From the NCBI GenBank assembly GCA_905479065.1, contig CAJQLB010000002.1:1-64000 (forward strand): a stretch of 64,000 bases of DNA, read 5' to 3'. Positions 1 to 9,261 of the stretch are shown here, in pieces (the stretch's first letter is position 1; every line of letters starts with the position of its first letter). Below the pieces are notes generated by a model. The model ran no database searches and was not told the origin of the DNA. It saw nothing but the letters and a program-made list of their open reading frames with translations. Made by a program: the position numbers and the translations under genes. This DNA comes from an uncultured Flavobacteriaceae bacterium. GTDB lineage: Bacteria; Bacteroidota; Bacteroidia; Flavobacteriales; Flavobacteriaceae.

Positions 1-148
1 AAACAAACATATAATGCCCATTTTATCAAGGCCGCAAATATAAAACCTCCTGATAACTATCCAAACTTATTTTAATCTATTTTTAACAACAATCAAAACA
101 ATCTTAAATCATAAGAAAAAATTCCAACTCTATTTTCTCAAATATCTA

Positions 149-179
149 TTGTCGGTATTTAATTATACTAGTATCTTTG
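149..179 (+). promoter_or_regulatory. Promoter of the thrS-infC-rpmI-rplT operon
   Basis: A TTG at 149-151 is followed, after 20 bases, by TATCTTTG at 172-179. This matches the Bacteroidota housekeeping promoter (TTG, 19-20 bases, TAnnTTTG). Transcription would begin within about ten bases of 185, only just upstream of the thrS start at 198, leaving a very short leader. This argues against the in-frame TTG at 177, which lies inside the -7 element. Confidence 0.7.
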
Positions 180-197
180 TGCACTAATTTACGTATG

Positions 198-2144
198 ATG
201 ATAACAATCACTTTACCTGATGGCAGTGTCAGAAAATATGAAAAAGTGGTGACACCAATGGATGTTGCTAAAGATATCAGTGAAGGTTTTGCACGAAATG
301 TGATATCTGCAAAGTTTAATGATGAGATCATCGAAACATCGTCCCCTTTAAAGTTTGACGGATCACTCGTCCTATATACGTGGAAAGACCAACAAGGTAA
401 ACAAGCATTTTGGCACTCAAGTTCTCACGTTCTAGCGCAAGCTTTACAAGAACTTTATCCAGGTGTGAAATTATCAATCGGTCCCGCTATTGACAACGGT
501 TTCTACTATGATGTCGAGACTCCAGACACAACTATTTCTGACAAAGATTTTAAAACTATTGAGAATAAAATGATTGAGATCGCTCGTGGAAAGCATGATT
601 TCAAAATGAAATCTGTTTCAAAAAAGGAAGCGCTCTTAAAATACCAACAAGAAAATAATCCATATAAAGTTGAGTTAATAGAAAACCTAACTGATGGAGA
701 TATCACATTTTGTGATCATTCATCATTTACCGATTTATGTAGAGGTGGTCATATTCCGAATACAGGCATCATAAAAGCGGTAAAGATTTTAAAGGTTGCC
801 GGAGCTTATTGGCGTGGAGATGAAAATAATACGCAACTAACGAGGGTTTATGGTATCTCATTTCCGAAGCAAAAGGAATTAACCCAACATTTGCATTTGT
901 TGGAAGAAGCTAAAAAGCGGGATCATAGAAAATTAGGAAAACAACTTGAATTATTTACATTCTCTCAGAAAGTTGGTCAGGGACTTCCTCTTTGGTTACC
1001 TAAAGGTGCTGCCTTAAGATCAAGATTAGAAGATTTCTTAAAAAAAGCACAGCAGTTGGCCGGCTACGAAATGGTGGTTACACCGCACATTGGTCAAAAA
1101 GAACTATATGTCACTTCTGGTCATTATGCCAAGTACGGCGAGGACAGTTTTCAACCAATCAAAACTCCTAAGGAGGATGAAGAGTTCTTGTTAAAGCCAA
1201 TGAATTGTCCTCATCATTGTGAAATTTACAACAGCTTTCAATGGTCTTACAAAGATCTTCCAAAGAGGTTTGCTGAATTTGGAACCGTTTACAGATATGA
1301 ACAAAGTGGTGAACTGCATGGTCTGACAAGAGTTCGAGGGTTCACACAAGATGATGCCCATATTTTTTGTACACCCGACCAGTTAGATCAAGAATTTAAA
1401 AACGTCATCGATTTGGTATTGTACGTATTTGGATCTCTTGGCTTTGAAAACTTCACTGCGCAAGTATCATTAAGAGATGCAGAACATCCTGAAAAATATA
1501 TTGGAAGTAAGGAAAATTGGGAAAAAGCAGAACAAGCAATATTAAATGCCACCATAGATAAAGGATTGGATTACACCATTGAATACGGTGAAGCTGCATT
1601 TTATGGGCCAAAATTGGACTTTATGGTCAAAGATGCCTTAGGAAGGCAATGGCAACTTGGGACTATTCAAGTAGACTATAATTTACCAGAACGTTTTGAT
1701 CTCACCTATAAGGGTAGTGACAACGAATTACACAGGCCTGTTATGATACATCGGGCCCCTTTTGGAAGTCTGGAGCGGTTTGTCGCTATTTTACTTGAAC
1801 ACACTGCGGGAAATTTCCCTCTTTGGCTGATACCAGAACAGGTAATAATACTGTCAATTAGTGAGAAATATGAAAAATACGCTGAAAAAGTTTTAAATGT
1901 GATGGAAAATAACGAAATTCGCGCCCTCGTTGATAATAGAAGTGAAACCATGGGTAAGAAAATAAGGGATGCTGAAATACAAAAAATTCCTTATATGATT
2001 ATCGTTGGTGAAAATGAAGAAAATGCCAATAAAGTGAGTGTTAGACGTCACGGGGGAGAAGATTTTGGAATGATTGACATCGATGAATTTTCGAATATAA
2101 TCGATACAGAAATTAAAAAGACATTAAAAGAGTTTATAGTTTAA
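198..2144 (+). CDS. thrS: Threonine--tRNA ligase
   Basis: Charges tRNA-Thr with threonine in the cytoplasm. The 648-residue protein has the full family order: an N-terminal TGS domain ([16 protein letters not shown]), the editing domain with an HSSSH motif and a later CRGGH, the class II catalytic core with the zinc-site segment NCPHHCEIY, motif 2 ([10 protein letters not shown]), motif 3 ([11 protein letters not shown]), and the anticodon-binding domain at the end. The start at 198 gives the usual N-terminus; an ATG directly before it (195) would add one Met, and the TTG at 177 sits in the promoter. It is the first gene of a translation operon, 16 bases ahead of infC. Length and motifs are normal. 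Confidence 0.97.
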   Translation: MITITLPDGSVRKYEKVVTPMDVAKDISEGFARNVISAKFNDEIIETSSPLKFDGSLVLYTWKDQQGKQAFWHSSSHVLAQALQELYPGVKLSIGPAIDNGFYYDVETPDTTISDKDFKTIENKMIEIARGKHDFKMKSVSKKEALLKYQQENNPYKVELIENLTDGDITFCDHSSFTDLCRGGHIPNTGIIKAVKILKVAGAYWRGDENNTQLTRVYGISFPKQKELTQHLHLLEEAKKRDHRKLGKQLELFTFSQKVGQGLPLWLPKGAALRSRLEDFLKKAQQLAGYEMVVTPHIGQKELYVTSGHYAKYGEDSFQPIKTPKEDEEFLLKPMNCPHHCEIYNSFQWSYKDLPKRFAEFGTVYRYEQSGELHGLTRVRGFTQDDAHIFCTPDQLDQEFKNVIDLVLYVFGSLGFENFTAQVSLRDAEHPEKYIGSKENWEKAEQAILNATIDKGLDYTIEYGEAAFYGPKLDFMVKDALGRQWQLGTIQVDYNLPERFDLTYKGSDNELHRPVMIHRAPFGSLERFVAILLEHTAGNFPLWLIPEQVIILSISEKYEKYAEKVLNVMENNEIRALVDNRSETMGKKIRDAEIQKIPYMIIVGENEENANKVSVRRHGGEDFGMIDIDEFSNIIDTEIKKTLKEFIV

Positions 2145-2160
2145 TTTAAATAGAATAGTC

Positions 2161-2718
2161 ATAGCAATACGAAGAAGAAGAAATAGGGGTCCAGCCAGAA
2201 TAATTAAAGAAGACCAACACCGGATCAACAGAAAAATTACTTCACCAGAAGTAAGATTGGTTGGTGATAATGTAGAAGTAGGTGTATATCGTGTATCGCA
2301 AGCTCTAGGCATTGCTGATGAACAGGGTTTAGACCTTGTTGAGATTTCACCAAAAGCCATTCCACCAGTATGCAAGGTCATGGATTACAAGAAATTTCTT
2401 TACGAACAAAAAAAGCGTGAAAAAGTTCTAAAGTCTAAGGCATCAAAGGTAGTGATTAAAGAAATACGCTTTGGACCGCAGACAGATGACCATGACTATC
2501 AATTTAAAAAGAAGCATGCAGAGAAATTTTTAAGAGAAGGTGCTAAATTAAAAGCGTTTGTCTTTTTTAAAGGACGTTCCATTATCTATCAAGAGCAAGG
2601 ACAAATTTTATTGTTGCGCTTGGCTCAAGATTTAGAAGAAATTGGTAAGGTAGAACAAATGCCAAAATTGGAAGGAAAACGAATGATCATGTTCATAGCA
2701 CCTAAAAAAGTAAAATAA
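2161..2718 (+). CDS. infC: Translation initiation factor IF-3, probable ATA start
   Basis: IF-3 binds the 30S subunit, checks the start codon and initiator tRNA, and prevents premature subunit joining. The 185-residue frame has the N-terminal domain ([10 protein letters not shown], then [16 protein letters not shown]), the linker ([17 protein letters not shown]) and the C-terminal domain ([17 protein letters not shown], ending APKKVK). No ATG, GTG or TTG opens this conserved N-terminus: the codon in the initiator position is ATA at 2161. A TTG at 2257 would remove 32 conserved residues. E. coli infC uses AUU, and IF-3 represses such starts, so an AUA start would fit the same autoregulation; that is inference. 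No Shine-Dalgarno sequence is seen. Gene identity is certain, the exact start less so. Confidence 0.93.
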   Translation: MAIRRRRNRGPARIIKEDQHRINRKITSPEVRLVGDNVEVGVYRVSQALGIADEQGLDLVEISPKAIPPVCKVMDYKKFLYEQKKREKVLKSKASKVVIKEIRFGPQTDDHDYQFKKKHAEKFLREGAKLKAFVFFKGRSIIYQEQGQILLLRLAQDLEEIGKVEQMPKLEGKRMIMFIAPKKVK

Positions 2719-2745
2719 GCGAGAAATAACTAAATAAAGGAGACA

Positions 2746-2943
2746 ATGCCTAAAATGAAAACCAAATCAAGTGCCAAGAAACGCTTTAAAGTTACTGGTA
2801 CTGGTAAAATTAAAAGGAAGCACGCGTTTAAGAGTCATATCTTAACGAAAAAGTCAAAAAAACGCAAGCTTGCATTGACGCATGATACAGTTGTACATAA
2901 GTCAGACGAGAACAATGTTAAGTTGATGTTACGTATTAAATAA
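2746..2943 (+). CDS. rpmI: 50S ribosomal protein L35
   Basis: A 65-residue, very basic ribosomal protein with the L35 opening [20 protein letters not shown] and the [11 protein letters not shown] segment. It sits between infC and rplT in the usual order. It has an AAGGAG at 2737-2742, only three bases from the ATG. This is one of the few Shine-Dalgarno-like sequences in the window, where start sites mostly lack them. The spacing is shorter than ideal, so it may not act as a true ribosome binding site. Confidence 0.97.
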   Translation: MPKMKTKSSAKKRFKVTGTGKIKRKHAFKSHILTKKSKKRKLALTHDTVVHKSDENNVKLMLRIK

Positions 2944-3042
2944 ACGCACATAATTAACAGGTTAAACAATTATAAACCGTGGAGATAGGCCTAAATAAAG
3001 TATTCTTAAAAAGAATCGCCTGCTACAAAAAAACTAAAAGAA
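2944..3042 (+). promoter_or_regulatory. rpmI-rplT intergenic leader with a small hairpin
   Basis: This 99-base spacer is unusually long for a ribosomal protein operon. It holds a hairpin ATTCTT-AAA-AAGAAT (3002-3007 with 3011-3016), enclosed by a possible AGGC/GCCT pairing (2987-2990 with 3018-3021). In E. coli and Bacillus, L20 represses its own operon through leader RNA. This spacer is a candidate site for similar control, but the fold is weak and I see no match to a known leader class. Confidence 0.25.
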
Positions 3043-3387
3043 ATGCCAAGATCAGTAAATTCAGTAGCTAAAAGAGCTAGAAGAAAAAAAGTGCTTAAAC
3101 AAGCAAAAGGTTACTTTGGACGTCGTAAGAATGTTTGGACAGTAGCCAAAAACGCAGTCGATAAAGCGATGCAATATTCGTACAGAGACCGTAGAAACAA
3201 AAAACGAACATTCCGTGCGCTATGGATCATGCGTATCAATGCCGGAGCAAGACAACACGGTATGTCGTACTCACAATTTATGGGTAAATTGAAGTCTAAC
3301 AATATTGAACTTAATAGAAAAGTTTTAGCAGACTTAGCCATGAATGACCCAGAGACGTTTAAAGAAATAGTCAATAAAATAAAATAA
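3043..3387 (+). CDS. rplT: 50S ribosomal protein L20
   Basis: A 114-residue ribosomal protein needed for early 50S assembly. The sequence is typical: [20 protein letters not shown], then [40 protein letters not shown] and the C-terminal region ending in VNKIK. It is the last gene of the thrS-infC-rpmI-rplT operon and is followed at once by a strong intrinsic terminator. In other bacteria L20 also represses translation of its own operon. Confidence 0.97.
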   Translation: MPRSVNSVAKRARRKKVLKQAKGYFGRRKNVWTVAKNAVDKAMQYSYRDRRNKKRTFRALWIMRINAGARQHGMSYSQFMGKLKSNNIELNRKVLADLAMNDPETFKEIVNKIK

Positions 3388-3694
3388 GGCTGAATTAGTT
3401 AGCCGTAAAATAATTTTTCGCTTAAAATCCGATTCTTACGAATCGGATTTTTTTTACTTATACTTTTTAAAAATGATACATCAAACTCGTAAAACTATAA
3501 TGTTGTAAACTCTTTATTAATGTTAAAATATTATTCAAATAATTGATTATGAATACTATAAAGTTTTAAAATTTAAGATTTTAATTTAAATTTGATAAAA
3601 GAAATGTTTTGACTTAGAACTGTTGTCGAACAATATGAGTCAAAAATAGCTCAAAGAACATATTTAGTTTAACTCACTAATAAACATCAATTTT
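3388..3694. other. Intergenic region after rplT
   Basis: Apart from the terminator at 3424-3456, this 307-base AT-rich stretch shows no gene, repeat or clear promoter. The promoter of the Gly-zipper gene at 3695 must lie here, but I see no good TAnnTTTG element. Confidence 0.5.
3424..3456 (+). terminator. Intrinsic terminator after rplT
   Basis: A perfect 12-bp stem (AAAATCCGATTC with GAATCGGATTTT), loop TTAC at 3436-3439, followed by a T run to 3456. It closes the translation operon. Confidence 0.9.
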
Positions 3695-4240
3695 ATGAAA
3701 ACACTAAATAACATTATTCCAATAATCGCAATATTGTTTAGTAATCTCATTGGTTTCTCTCAAGAACAAGTAACCATTAAAGAAGAAAAAGAAATCACCA
3801 TTAATTTACCAAAAGATTATTCAAAAACTCTCAATTTATTTATTTTTCCAAAAGAAAATCAAGATACATTAGAACAAACAAATGATATGAAAGAGTGTTA
3901 TGTTTGGGCTTACCGTCAAACTAATTTTGATCCTTTGAACCCAACTAAAGTAGAAGTTAAGCCAGTTAGTAAAATTCCAAAAGGGACTGCCGTTGTCGGT
4001 GCTGCACGTGGAGCTGCAGCAGGAGCAGCTATCGGGTCTGTTACTGGAAATATGGGTGATGGAGCCGCAATTGGTGCAATTAACGGAGTAATTAGGGGAC
4101 GTAGAGCATCTAGAAATGCTAAAAAACAACATATTAATAACAATATTCAGGCTGCAAGTAATGCTGAAAGAGACTTGAAATTAAATTTTAATAAAGCGTT
4201 TTCAGCCTGCATAAAAGCAAAGGGTTACAGTGTGGAATAA
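3695..4240 (+). CDS. Exported protein with YMGG-like glycine zipper
   Basis: A 181-residue protein of unknown role. It begins with a signal peptide (hydrophobic to about residue 21, then FSQEQ). A charged domain follows (ECYVWAYRQTNFDP), then a glycine/alanine-rich segment at about 105-138 (VVGAARGAAAGAAIGSVTGN, followed by GDGAAIGAINGVIRG) that has the small-residue periodicity of glycine-zipper membrane segments, then a basic helix and a C-terminal region with one Cys (FSACIKAKGY). Glycine zippers of this kind occur in envelope proteins. The gene stands alone. Exported location is well supported; the function is not. Confidence 0.75.
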   Translation: MKTLNNIIPIIAILFSNLIGFSQEQVTIKEEKEITINLPKDYSKTLNLFIFPKENQDTLEQTNDMKECYVWAYRQTNFDPLNPTKVEVKPVSKIPKGTAVVGAARGAAAGAAIGSVTGNMGDGAAIGAINGVIRGRRASRNAKKQHINNNIQAASNAERDLKLNFNKAFSACIKAKGYSVE

Positions 4241-4357
4241 ATTTTGAGATAACAGAAAAGTAAGTCATGGAATATTGTGACAATACCTAATTATTAGAAG
4301 CAATTTAATTTTTTAACTTGCGTAGCAATTTCAAACTATCGATATAAACTTGATATC

Positions 4358-5131
4358 ATGGAGTACTTTATCATTTGTCTCGTTGCATTCCTAACCTCTA
4401 TTTTAACTTTTTTTTCAGGATTTGGGCTTGGAACGATTTTAATGCCCGTTTTCGCCTTGTTTTTTCCAATTGAATTGGCCATTACCTTGACAGGAGTAGT
4501 GCACTTATTTAACAATGTTTTTAAGCTTATTATTGTTGGTCAAAAAGCTGATAAAATTGTATTATTAAAATTTGGAATTCCTGCAGTGATTGCCGCATTT
4601 TTTGGAGCTTGGCTACTTTTAAATATTACTGAATTACCATCACTATACAGCTATCAATTAGGTATTAAAGAATTTCAAATAACACCCGTGAAATTAATAA
4701 TATCCCTGATTTTAATAGGTTTCTCAATTATAGAATTACTTCCCCTTTTTGACAGAATTAAATTTAGTGCAAAACAATTGCCAATCGGTGGTTTATTAAG
4801 TGGTTTTTTTGGTGGACTATCTGGACATCAAGGTGCACTAAGAACAGCCTTTCTAATAAAAGCAGGGCTATCAAAAGAGGCGTTTATTGGAACCGCTGTT
4901 GTTATTTCATGTTTTGTTGATTTCACGCGTATTTCAATATATGCAACCAACATACTTGGTAAAGGCCTTTTAGAGAATACTGTATTGGTCACTAGCGCCA
5001 CTTTTTCTGCAATTTTTGGCGCTTTTGCCGGTCATCGTTTACTTAAAAAAGTAACCTTAAAGTTTATTCAAAAGTTTGTAGCAATTTGTCTAATATTGAT
5101 ATCGCTAGCCCTAGGAGTTGGACTTATTTAA
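4358..5131 (+). CDS. TauE/SafE (TSUP) family membrane permease
   Basis: A 257-residue inner-membrane protein made almost wholly of hydrophobic helices (about seven or eight), in two similar halves. The second half has the motif GGLLSGFFGGLSGHQGALRT, typical of the TauE/SafE family, whose members export sulfite, sulfoacetate or related anions. The first half has the matching FLTSILTFFSGFGLGTILMP. No sulfur-metabolism gene lies next to it, so the substrate cannot be inferred. Its last four bases overlap the end of the convergent gene at 5128-6387, so the two mRNAs are antisense at their 3' ends. Confidence 0.85.
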   Translation: MEYFIICLVAFLTSILTFFSGFGLGTILMPVFALFFPIELAITLTGVVHLFNNVFKLIIVGQKADKIVLLKFGIPAVIAAFFGAWLLLNITELPSLYSYQLGIKEFQITPVKLIISLILIGFSIIELLPLFDRIKFSAKQLPIGGLLSGFFGGLSGHQGALRTAFLIKAGLSKEAFIGTAVVISCFVDFTRISIYATNILGKGLLENTVLVTSATFSAIFGAFAGHRLLKKVTLKFIQKFVAICLILISLALGVGLI

Positions 5132-6387
5132 GTTTTTTGTTTTTTCTTTTTAGCAGCCGGAAATAACACATTATTTAAAATCAATCTATAACCCGGAGAT
5201 GTTGGATGTAAATCTAACTCGGTTTTAGGGTCACCAACACGGTGGGTATAATCTTCAGGGTCGTGACCTCCATAAAAAGTAAAAAAACCTTTTCCTTTGA
5301 TACCATGAATATACTTTGCCTCTCCATTTATTTTATTTTCTCCTAAAATTAACACACTAGATTTAATTTCATCTCTTGTAAAAGCAGTGGTCTGTCCCAT
5401 AAATCCTTTGATCAAAGCTGTATGATTTTGATTTAACATGGTTGGTATAGGGTCCCATTTTGCAGAAAAATCCATTAGTGAAAAGTAATCTGTTGTCTTT
5501 GTTATGCGTCTCTTTTGAGTCATATCAATTGATGAAAATTCATACACATTTGGACTTCGCTCTAAAACGTAATTCTTAAAAGCAAATGTTTTATTAAAAT
5601 CTATTTTATTTTGATAACTTGCATCACTACCGTCACCATCAAACATTGGTTCACAAATATCAATACCCTCAGCAGACAAGGCAATATCAAAACTGTCGGT
5701 AGCGCTACACATTGCAAACATGAAACCACCACCTATAACATAATCCCTGATTTTTAGGGCAACAGCTAATTTAGCTTCTGATACTTTGCTATATCCTAAT
5801 TCTTTGGCTAACAACTCGGCTTTTTTCTTTTCTTCAATATACCATGCAGCACTTCTAAATGATCTATAAAATTTCCCAAATTGACCAGTGAAATCCTCGT
5901 GATGTAGATGCAGCCATTCGTATAATAACAACCCGTCATTCAAAACTTCTTCATCATAGATGGTGTCATATGGAATTTCAGCATACGTTAAAACCATCGT
6001 CACGGCATCGTCCCATGGCTGCTTACTATTAGGTGAGTAAACAGCAATTTTAGGTGCCTTTTCTAAAACAACAGCTTCCATGTTTTGACTAGGACTTGAG
6101 ATTTCTTCAAGAATTTGTTGTGCTTTGTTATCACTTAAAATTTCAAAAGATACTCCTCGAATTTGACACTCCCTTTGCACCTCTTCAAAATCAGGTAACA
6201 AAAAAGAACCACCACGATAATTAAGCAACCACTTTACTTTCTGCTGTTTGTTAAGGGTCCAAAACGTAATTCCATATGCCTTTAAATGATTTTTCTGTCC
6301 TTCCGCATCCATTGGTATCAAAATGTAAGAAGCAAAAACATTACCAACTGAAAACAAGCAAATAAATAATATGATTATGTTCTTCAT
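5128..6387 (-). CDS. Exported glutamine-amidotransferase-fold-like protein (often labelled AsnB)
   Basis: A 419-residue protein with a signal peptide (MKNIIILFICLFSVGNVFAS). Related Bacteroidota proteins are, as I recall, often called asparagine synthetase B, but this protein lacks the features of AsnB: there is no Cys at position 2 and no SGGxDS pyrophosphatase motif. Instead it has a start of strand IAVYSPNSKQPWDDAV near 114 and a glycine turn GGGFMFAMCSATDS with Cys227, like the nucleophile elbow of class I amidotransferase-like folds. The region FYGGHDPEDYTHRVGDP near the end is rich in His and Asp. The likely place is the periplasm. Function unknown; a hydrolase is possible. Confidence 0.7.
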   Translation of the reverse strand: MKNIIILFICLFSVGNVFASYILIPMDAEGQKNHLKAYGITFWTLNKQQKVKWLLNYRGGSFLLPDFEEVQRECQIRGVSFEILSDNKAQQILEEISSPSQNMEAVVLEKAPKIAVYSPNSKQPWDDAVTMVLTYAEIPYDTIYDEEVLNDGLLLYEWLHLHHEDFTGQFGKFYRSFRSAAWYIEEKKKAELLAKELGYSKVSEAKLAVALKIRDYVIGGGFMFAMCSATDSFDIALSAEGIDICEPMFDGDGSDASYQNKIDFNKTFAFKNYVLERSPNVYEFSSIDMTQKRRITKTTDYFSLMDFSAKWDPIPTMLNQNHTALIKGFMGQTTAFTRDEIKSSVLILGENKINGEAKYIHGIKGKGFFTFYGGHDPEDYTHRVGDPKTELDLHPTSPGYRLILNNVLFPAAKKKKQKT

Positions 6388-6442
6388 AAACGTAATATAA
6401 TTAAAATTAATTTTCAGTTAAATATTTTAAGTTAATTTTAGT

Positions 6443-7477
6443 TTACGGTGTCTTTATATCATTGCCTGACAATAAACTTACAATTACCTCTGTTCCCGAA
6501 AATTGTTCAAGAATAATTTTAAAAAATACAGTGATAGGTATGGCCATTATTAATCCTGGAATACCCCATAAAAATCCCCAAAACATAAGCATAACTAGAA
6601 CAGCTATCACATTAATTGAAAAAGATTTACCCATAAATATAGGTTCTAATATCGCACCAAATAGCACTTGTACACCTGAAATAGTTATGATAAAAAAGAG
6701 TAATGTTCCGGTAGCACTTAATTCAACAAAGGCGATAATTGATAATAACATGACCGTAATAAAAGACCCTACCATTTGAATAAAATTAATTATAAATGCA
6801 AAAAGTCCCCAAAAAATTGGAAAACTAATATCGAAATAAAAGCATGCCAATCCTGTACCAATACCCGTAAGAAAACTGACCAAACATTTAACCTTTATAA
6901 AGGTGTTTAAATTATTTTCAATTTTTATGAAAGTTTTGATAGATGCATGCTTCTTTTTAAGTAAAGTTTTATTTAATAACTTGTGAATGTTAATGGATTC
7001 TGCTAACCACAGTACAACAAAAAACATCGTCATTAAAATTGTCGTGAGTAATTTTCTGAGATAGGAGACTAAGGAGCCTAAATTGTCTTTTTCAAAAAAC
7101 TGAGAAATAAGGTTTTGCTCTTTTTGAAAAGTAATACCAAAATTATCTTTGAGATAACGAGCGCCATCATAAAGCTTCATTTCAGCTTTGTCACTAAACT
7201 GCGAATCTGATGTTAAAATCTGCTGAATTGATAGTTGTATTAATTCAACGATACCAACTAAACTCCCAACAATTAAAAGCAAGATGACGACAATGCCTAA
7301 AAATCTTGGTACTTTATACTTGGTCAACCAGCGCATTAAAGGTAGAAATAATGACGCTATAAACATTGAAAATATCAATGGAATAAAAATGAAAGATAAT
7401 ATTTTTAGTAAATAAAAAATGAGAGAGACAACGATAACTAACAACAAAATGTTGGTGGTTCGAATTCGGTTAAGCAT
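6443..7477 (-). CDS. AI-2E family transporter (YdiK/PerM-like permease)
   Basis: A 344-residue inner-membrane protein of the AI-2 exporter superfamily. It shows two N-terminal membrane helices (ILLLVIVVSLIFYLLKILSF), a cytoplasmic segment at about 85-145, and a C-terminal membrane block. The family hallmark is visible near the end: LEPIFMGKSFSINVIAVLVM followed by FWGFLWGIPGLIMAIPI. Members export autoinducer-2 or act as Na+/H+ antiporters; the substrate here is unknown. It lies 26 bases downstream of dnaB on the same strand and may be co-transcribed. Confidence 0.88.
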   Translation of the reverse strand: MLNRIRTTNILLLVIVVSLIFYLLKILSFIFIPLIFSMFIASLFLPLMRWLTKYKVPRFLGIVVILLLIVGSLVGIVELIQLSIQQILTSDSQFSDKAEMKLYDGARYLKDNFGITFQKEQNLISQFFEKDNLGSLVSYLRKLLTTILMTMFFVVLWLAESINIHKLLNKTLLKKKHASIKTFIKIENNLNTFIKVKCLVSFLTGIGTGLACFYFDISFPIFWGLFAFIINFIQMVGSFITVMLLSIIAFVELSATGTLLFFIITISGVQVLFGAILEPIFMGKSFSINVIAVLVMLMFWGFLWGIPGLIMAIPITVFFKIILEQFSGTEVIVSLLSGNDIKTP

Positions 7478-7503
7478 GCGGGATTATTTTATTTTATTTT
7501 TAG

Positions 7504-9045
7504 TTAAAAAGGCACATCATTACCGTCATCGTTGACATCAAAAGCTTGATTTGGGTTTTGCCGGTAATTATCTGGTTTAAATGTATCATCATTTGCAGCA
7601 GCATTCATTTTACTGTGAAATTCATTTCCAAATGGTGTATCAAAATCATCCAAATTATCAAACTTCCCTAGATTACCAATAAATTTCAAACGAATATTAT
7701 CTAGACCACCATTTCTGTGCTTGGCCACTATAAATTCTGCTTGACCATCAGTAGGTGTTCTTTCTTCATCGTCCCATTCGTCAATTTTATAATATTCAGG
7801 TCTGTAAATAAAAGACACAATATCAGCATCCTGCTCGATAGCACCTGATTCTCTTAAATCTGATAGCAACGGTCGTTTGCTACCACCCCTAGTTTCAACA
7901 GCTCTCGATAGCTGAGAAAGTGCTATTACAGGGATGCTTAATTCTTTAGCTAAAGCCTTTAAATTTCTTGAAATCATTGAAATTTCTTGTTCTCTATTTC
8001 CACCCTTTTGCCCACCTCCTGCAGTCATTAATTGCAAATAATCCACCACAATCAATTTAATACCATGCTGAGATGATAATCGACGTGCTTTCGCTCTTAA
8101 ATCAAAAATGGATAATGATGGTGTATCATCAATAAAAAGTGGTGCTTTTTCTAAACTCTTAACTTTCACGTTTAATTGCTCCCATTCGTGCTTTTCGAGA
8201 CGTCCAGTTCTTAGTTTTTCAGACGAAAGTCCAGTTTCTGATGATATCAATCTCGTTATTAGTTGTACTGATGCCATCTCAAGAGAGAAAAAAGCAACAG
8301 GAATATTTTGATTGACGGCAATATTTCTTGCCATTGACAAAGTCAGCGCAGTTTTACCCATGCCGGGACGCGCAGCAACGATAATCAAATCGCTTTCTTG
8401 CCAACCCGAGGTCAGTTTATCTAATTTGTCAAATCCTGAAGGAATTCCACTCAAACCCTCCTTGTTTGAAATTTCTTCAATTTTTTTCTTAGCCTGAATG
8501 ACTAAATCTTGAGCCGTTTCTGAGGATTTTTTGATATTACCTTGGGTAACCTCATAAAGTTTTGACTCAGCTTTATCAAGCAAATCAAAGACATCTTTCG
8601 TTTCATCGTAAGAATCTTCAATAATTTCATTAGAAATTTTGATCAAGCTACGTTGAATAAATTTTTGTAAAATAATTCTTGCGTGAAATTCAATGTGAGC
8701 AGATGATGATACTTTCTGAGTTAGAGAAATTAAATAAAAATCTCCACCAACCTGATCTAATTTTTGGTCTTTCCTTAATTGGCTTGACACAGTCAGTAAA
8801 TCAATTGGCTCACTGTTTTCAAAAAGCTTAAATATAGCATCAAAAATATATTGGTGTGCTTCTTTGTAAAAAGCCTCTGGACTTAAGATATCAATAACTT
8901 CATCGACTCCTTTTTTATCAATCATCATAGCACCAAGTACCACCTCTTCCAAATCCAGAGCTTGTGGTGGAATTTTACCTCTTTCTAAACTGATGATGTT
9001 TCCTTGATTTGATGTGATAGCTCTCGATGATTTTGGCTGCTTCAT
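7504..9045 (-). CDS. dnaB: Replicative DNA helicase
   Basis: A hexameric 5'-3' helicase that unwinds DNA at the replication fork and recruits primase. The 513-residue protein has the N-terminal helical domain (PPQALDLEEVVLGAMMIDKK) and the RecA-like C-terminal domain with Walker A (ARPGMGKTAL), Walker B (LIVVDYLQLM) and the late motif RPLLSDLRESGAIEQDAD, ending in a flexible Asn/Asp-rich tail (DVNDDGNDVPF). No intein is present. It is transcribed away from accA, with a terminator between them. Confidence 0.97.
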   Translation of the reverse strand: MKQPKSSRAITSNQGNIISLERGKIPPQALDLEEVVLGAMMIDKKGVDEVIDILSPEAFYKEAHQYIFDAIFKLFENSEPIDLLTVSSQLRKDQKLDQVGGDFYLISLTQKVSSSAHIEFHARIILQKFIQRSLIKISNEIIEDSYDETKDVFDLLDKAESKLYEVTQGNIKKSSETAQDLVIQAKKKIEEISNKEGLSGIPSGFDKLDKLTSGWQESDLIIVAARPGMGKTALTLSMARNIAVNQNIPVAFFSLEMASVQLITRLISSETGLSSEKLRTGRLEKHEWEQLNVKVKSLEKAPLFIDDTPSLSIFDLRAKARRLSSQHGIKLIVVDYLQLMTAGGGQKGGNREQEISMISRNLKALAKELSIPVIALSQLSRAVETRGGSKRPLLSDLRESGAIEQDADIVSFIYRPEYYKIDEWDDEERTPTDGQAEFIVAKHRNGGLDNIRLKFIGNLGKFDNLDDFDTPFGNEFHSKMNAAANDDTFKPDNYRQNPNQAFDVNDDGNDVPF

Positions 9046-9207
9046 TTACAGTAGTGGTTATTTATGGTTCAGTTATTTTAGTTTCTAAATGACTTAGAAA
9101 CGAAAATAGCTAATATGAATTGAATTCAGCTCTAAAAAGCTACTGCATTGTCCACTAGAAGTAAACATATGACCTGTTAATAAGTTCAATATTTTGTTAA
9201 TAATGGC

Positions 9208-9244
9208 AAAAAAAATCTGATAGTTCCTGTATCAGATTTTTTTT
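9208..9244 (-). terminator. Intrinsic terminator after accA
   Basis: Near-perfect inverted repeat: an A run plus TCTGATA (to 9222), loop GTTCCTG, then TATCAGA plus a T run. It reads as a terminator on both strands and ends the minus-strand accA transcript 17 bases after its stop. Confidence 0.88.
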
Positions 9245-9261
9245 AGTAGGTAATATTGATA

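Noticed and set aside
177-197. TTG start giving a longer ThrS
   Set aside because: It lies in the -7 promoter element and adds residues not found in the family; ATG 198 (or 195) fits.
2257-2718. TTG-started, 153-residue IF-3
   Set aside because: It would remove the conserved first 32 residues that are still encoded upstream in frame.
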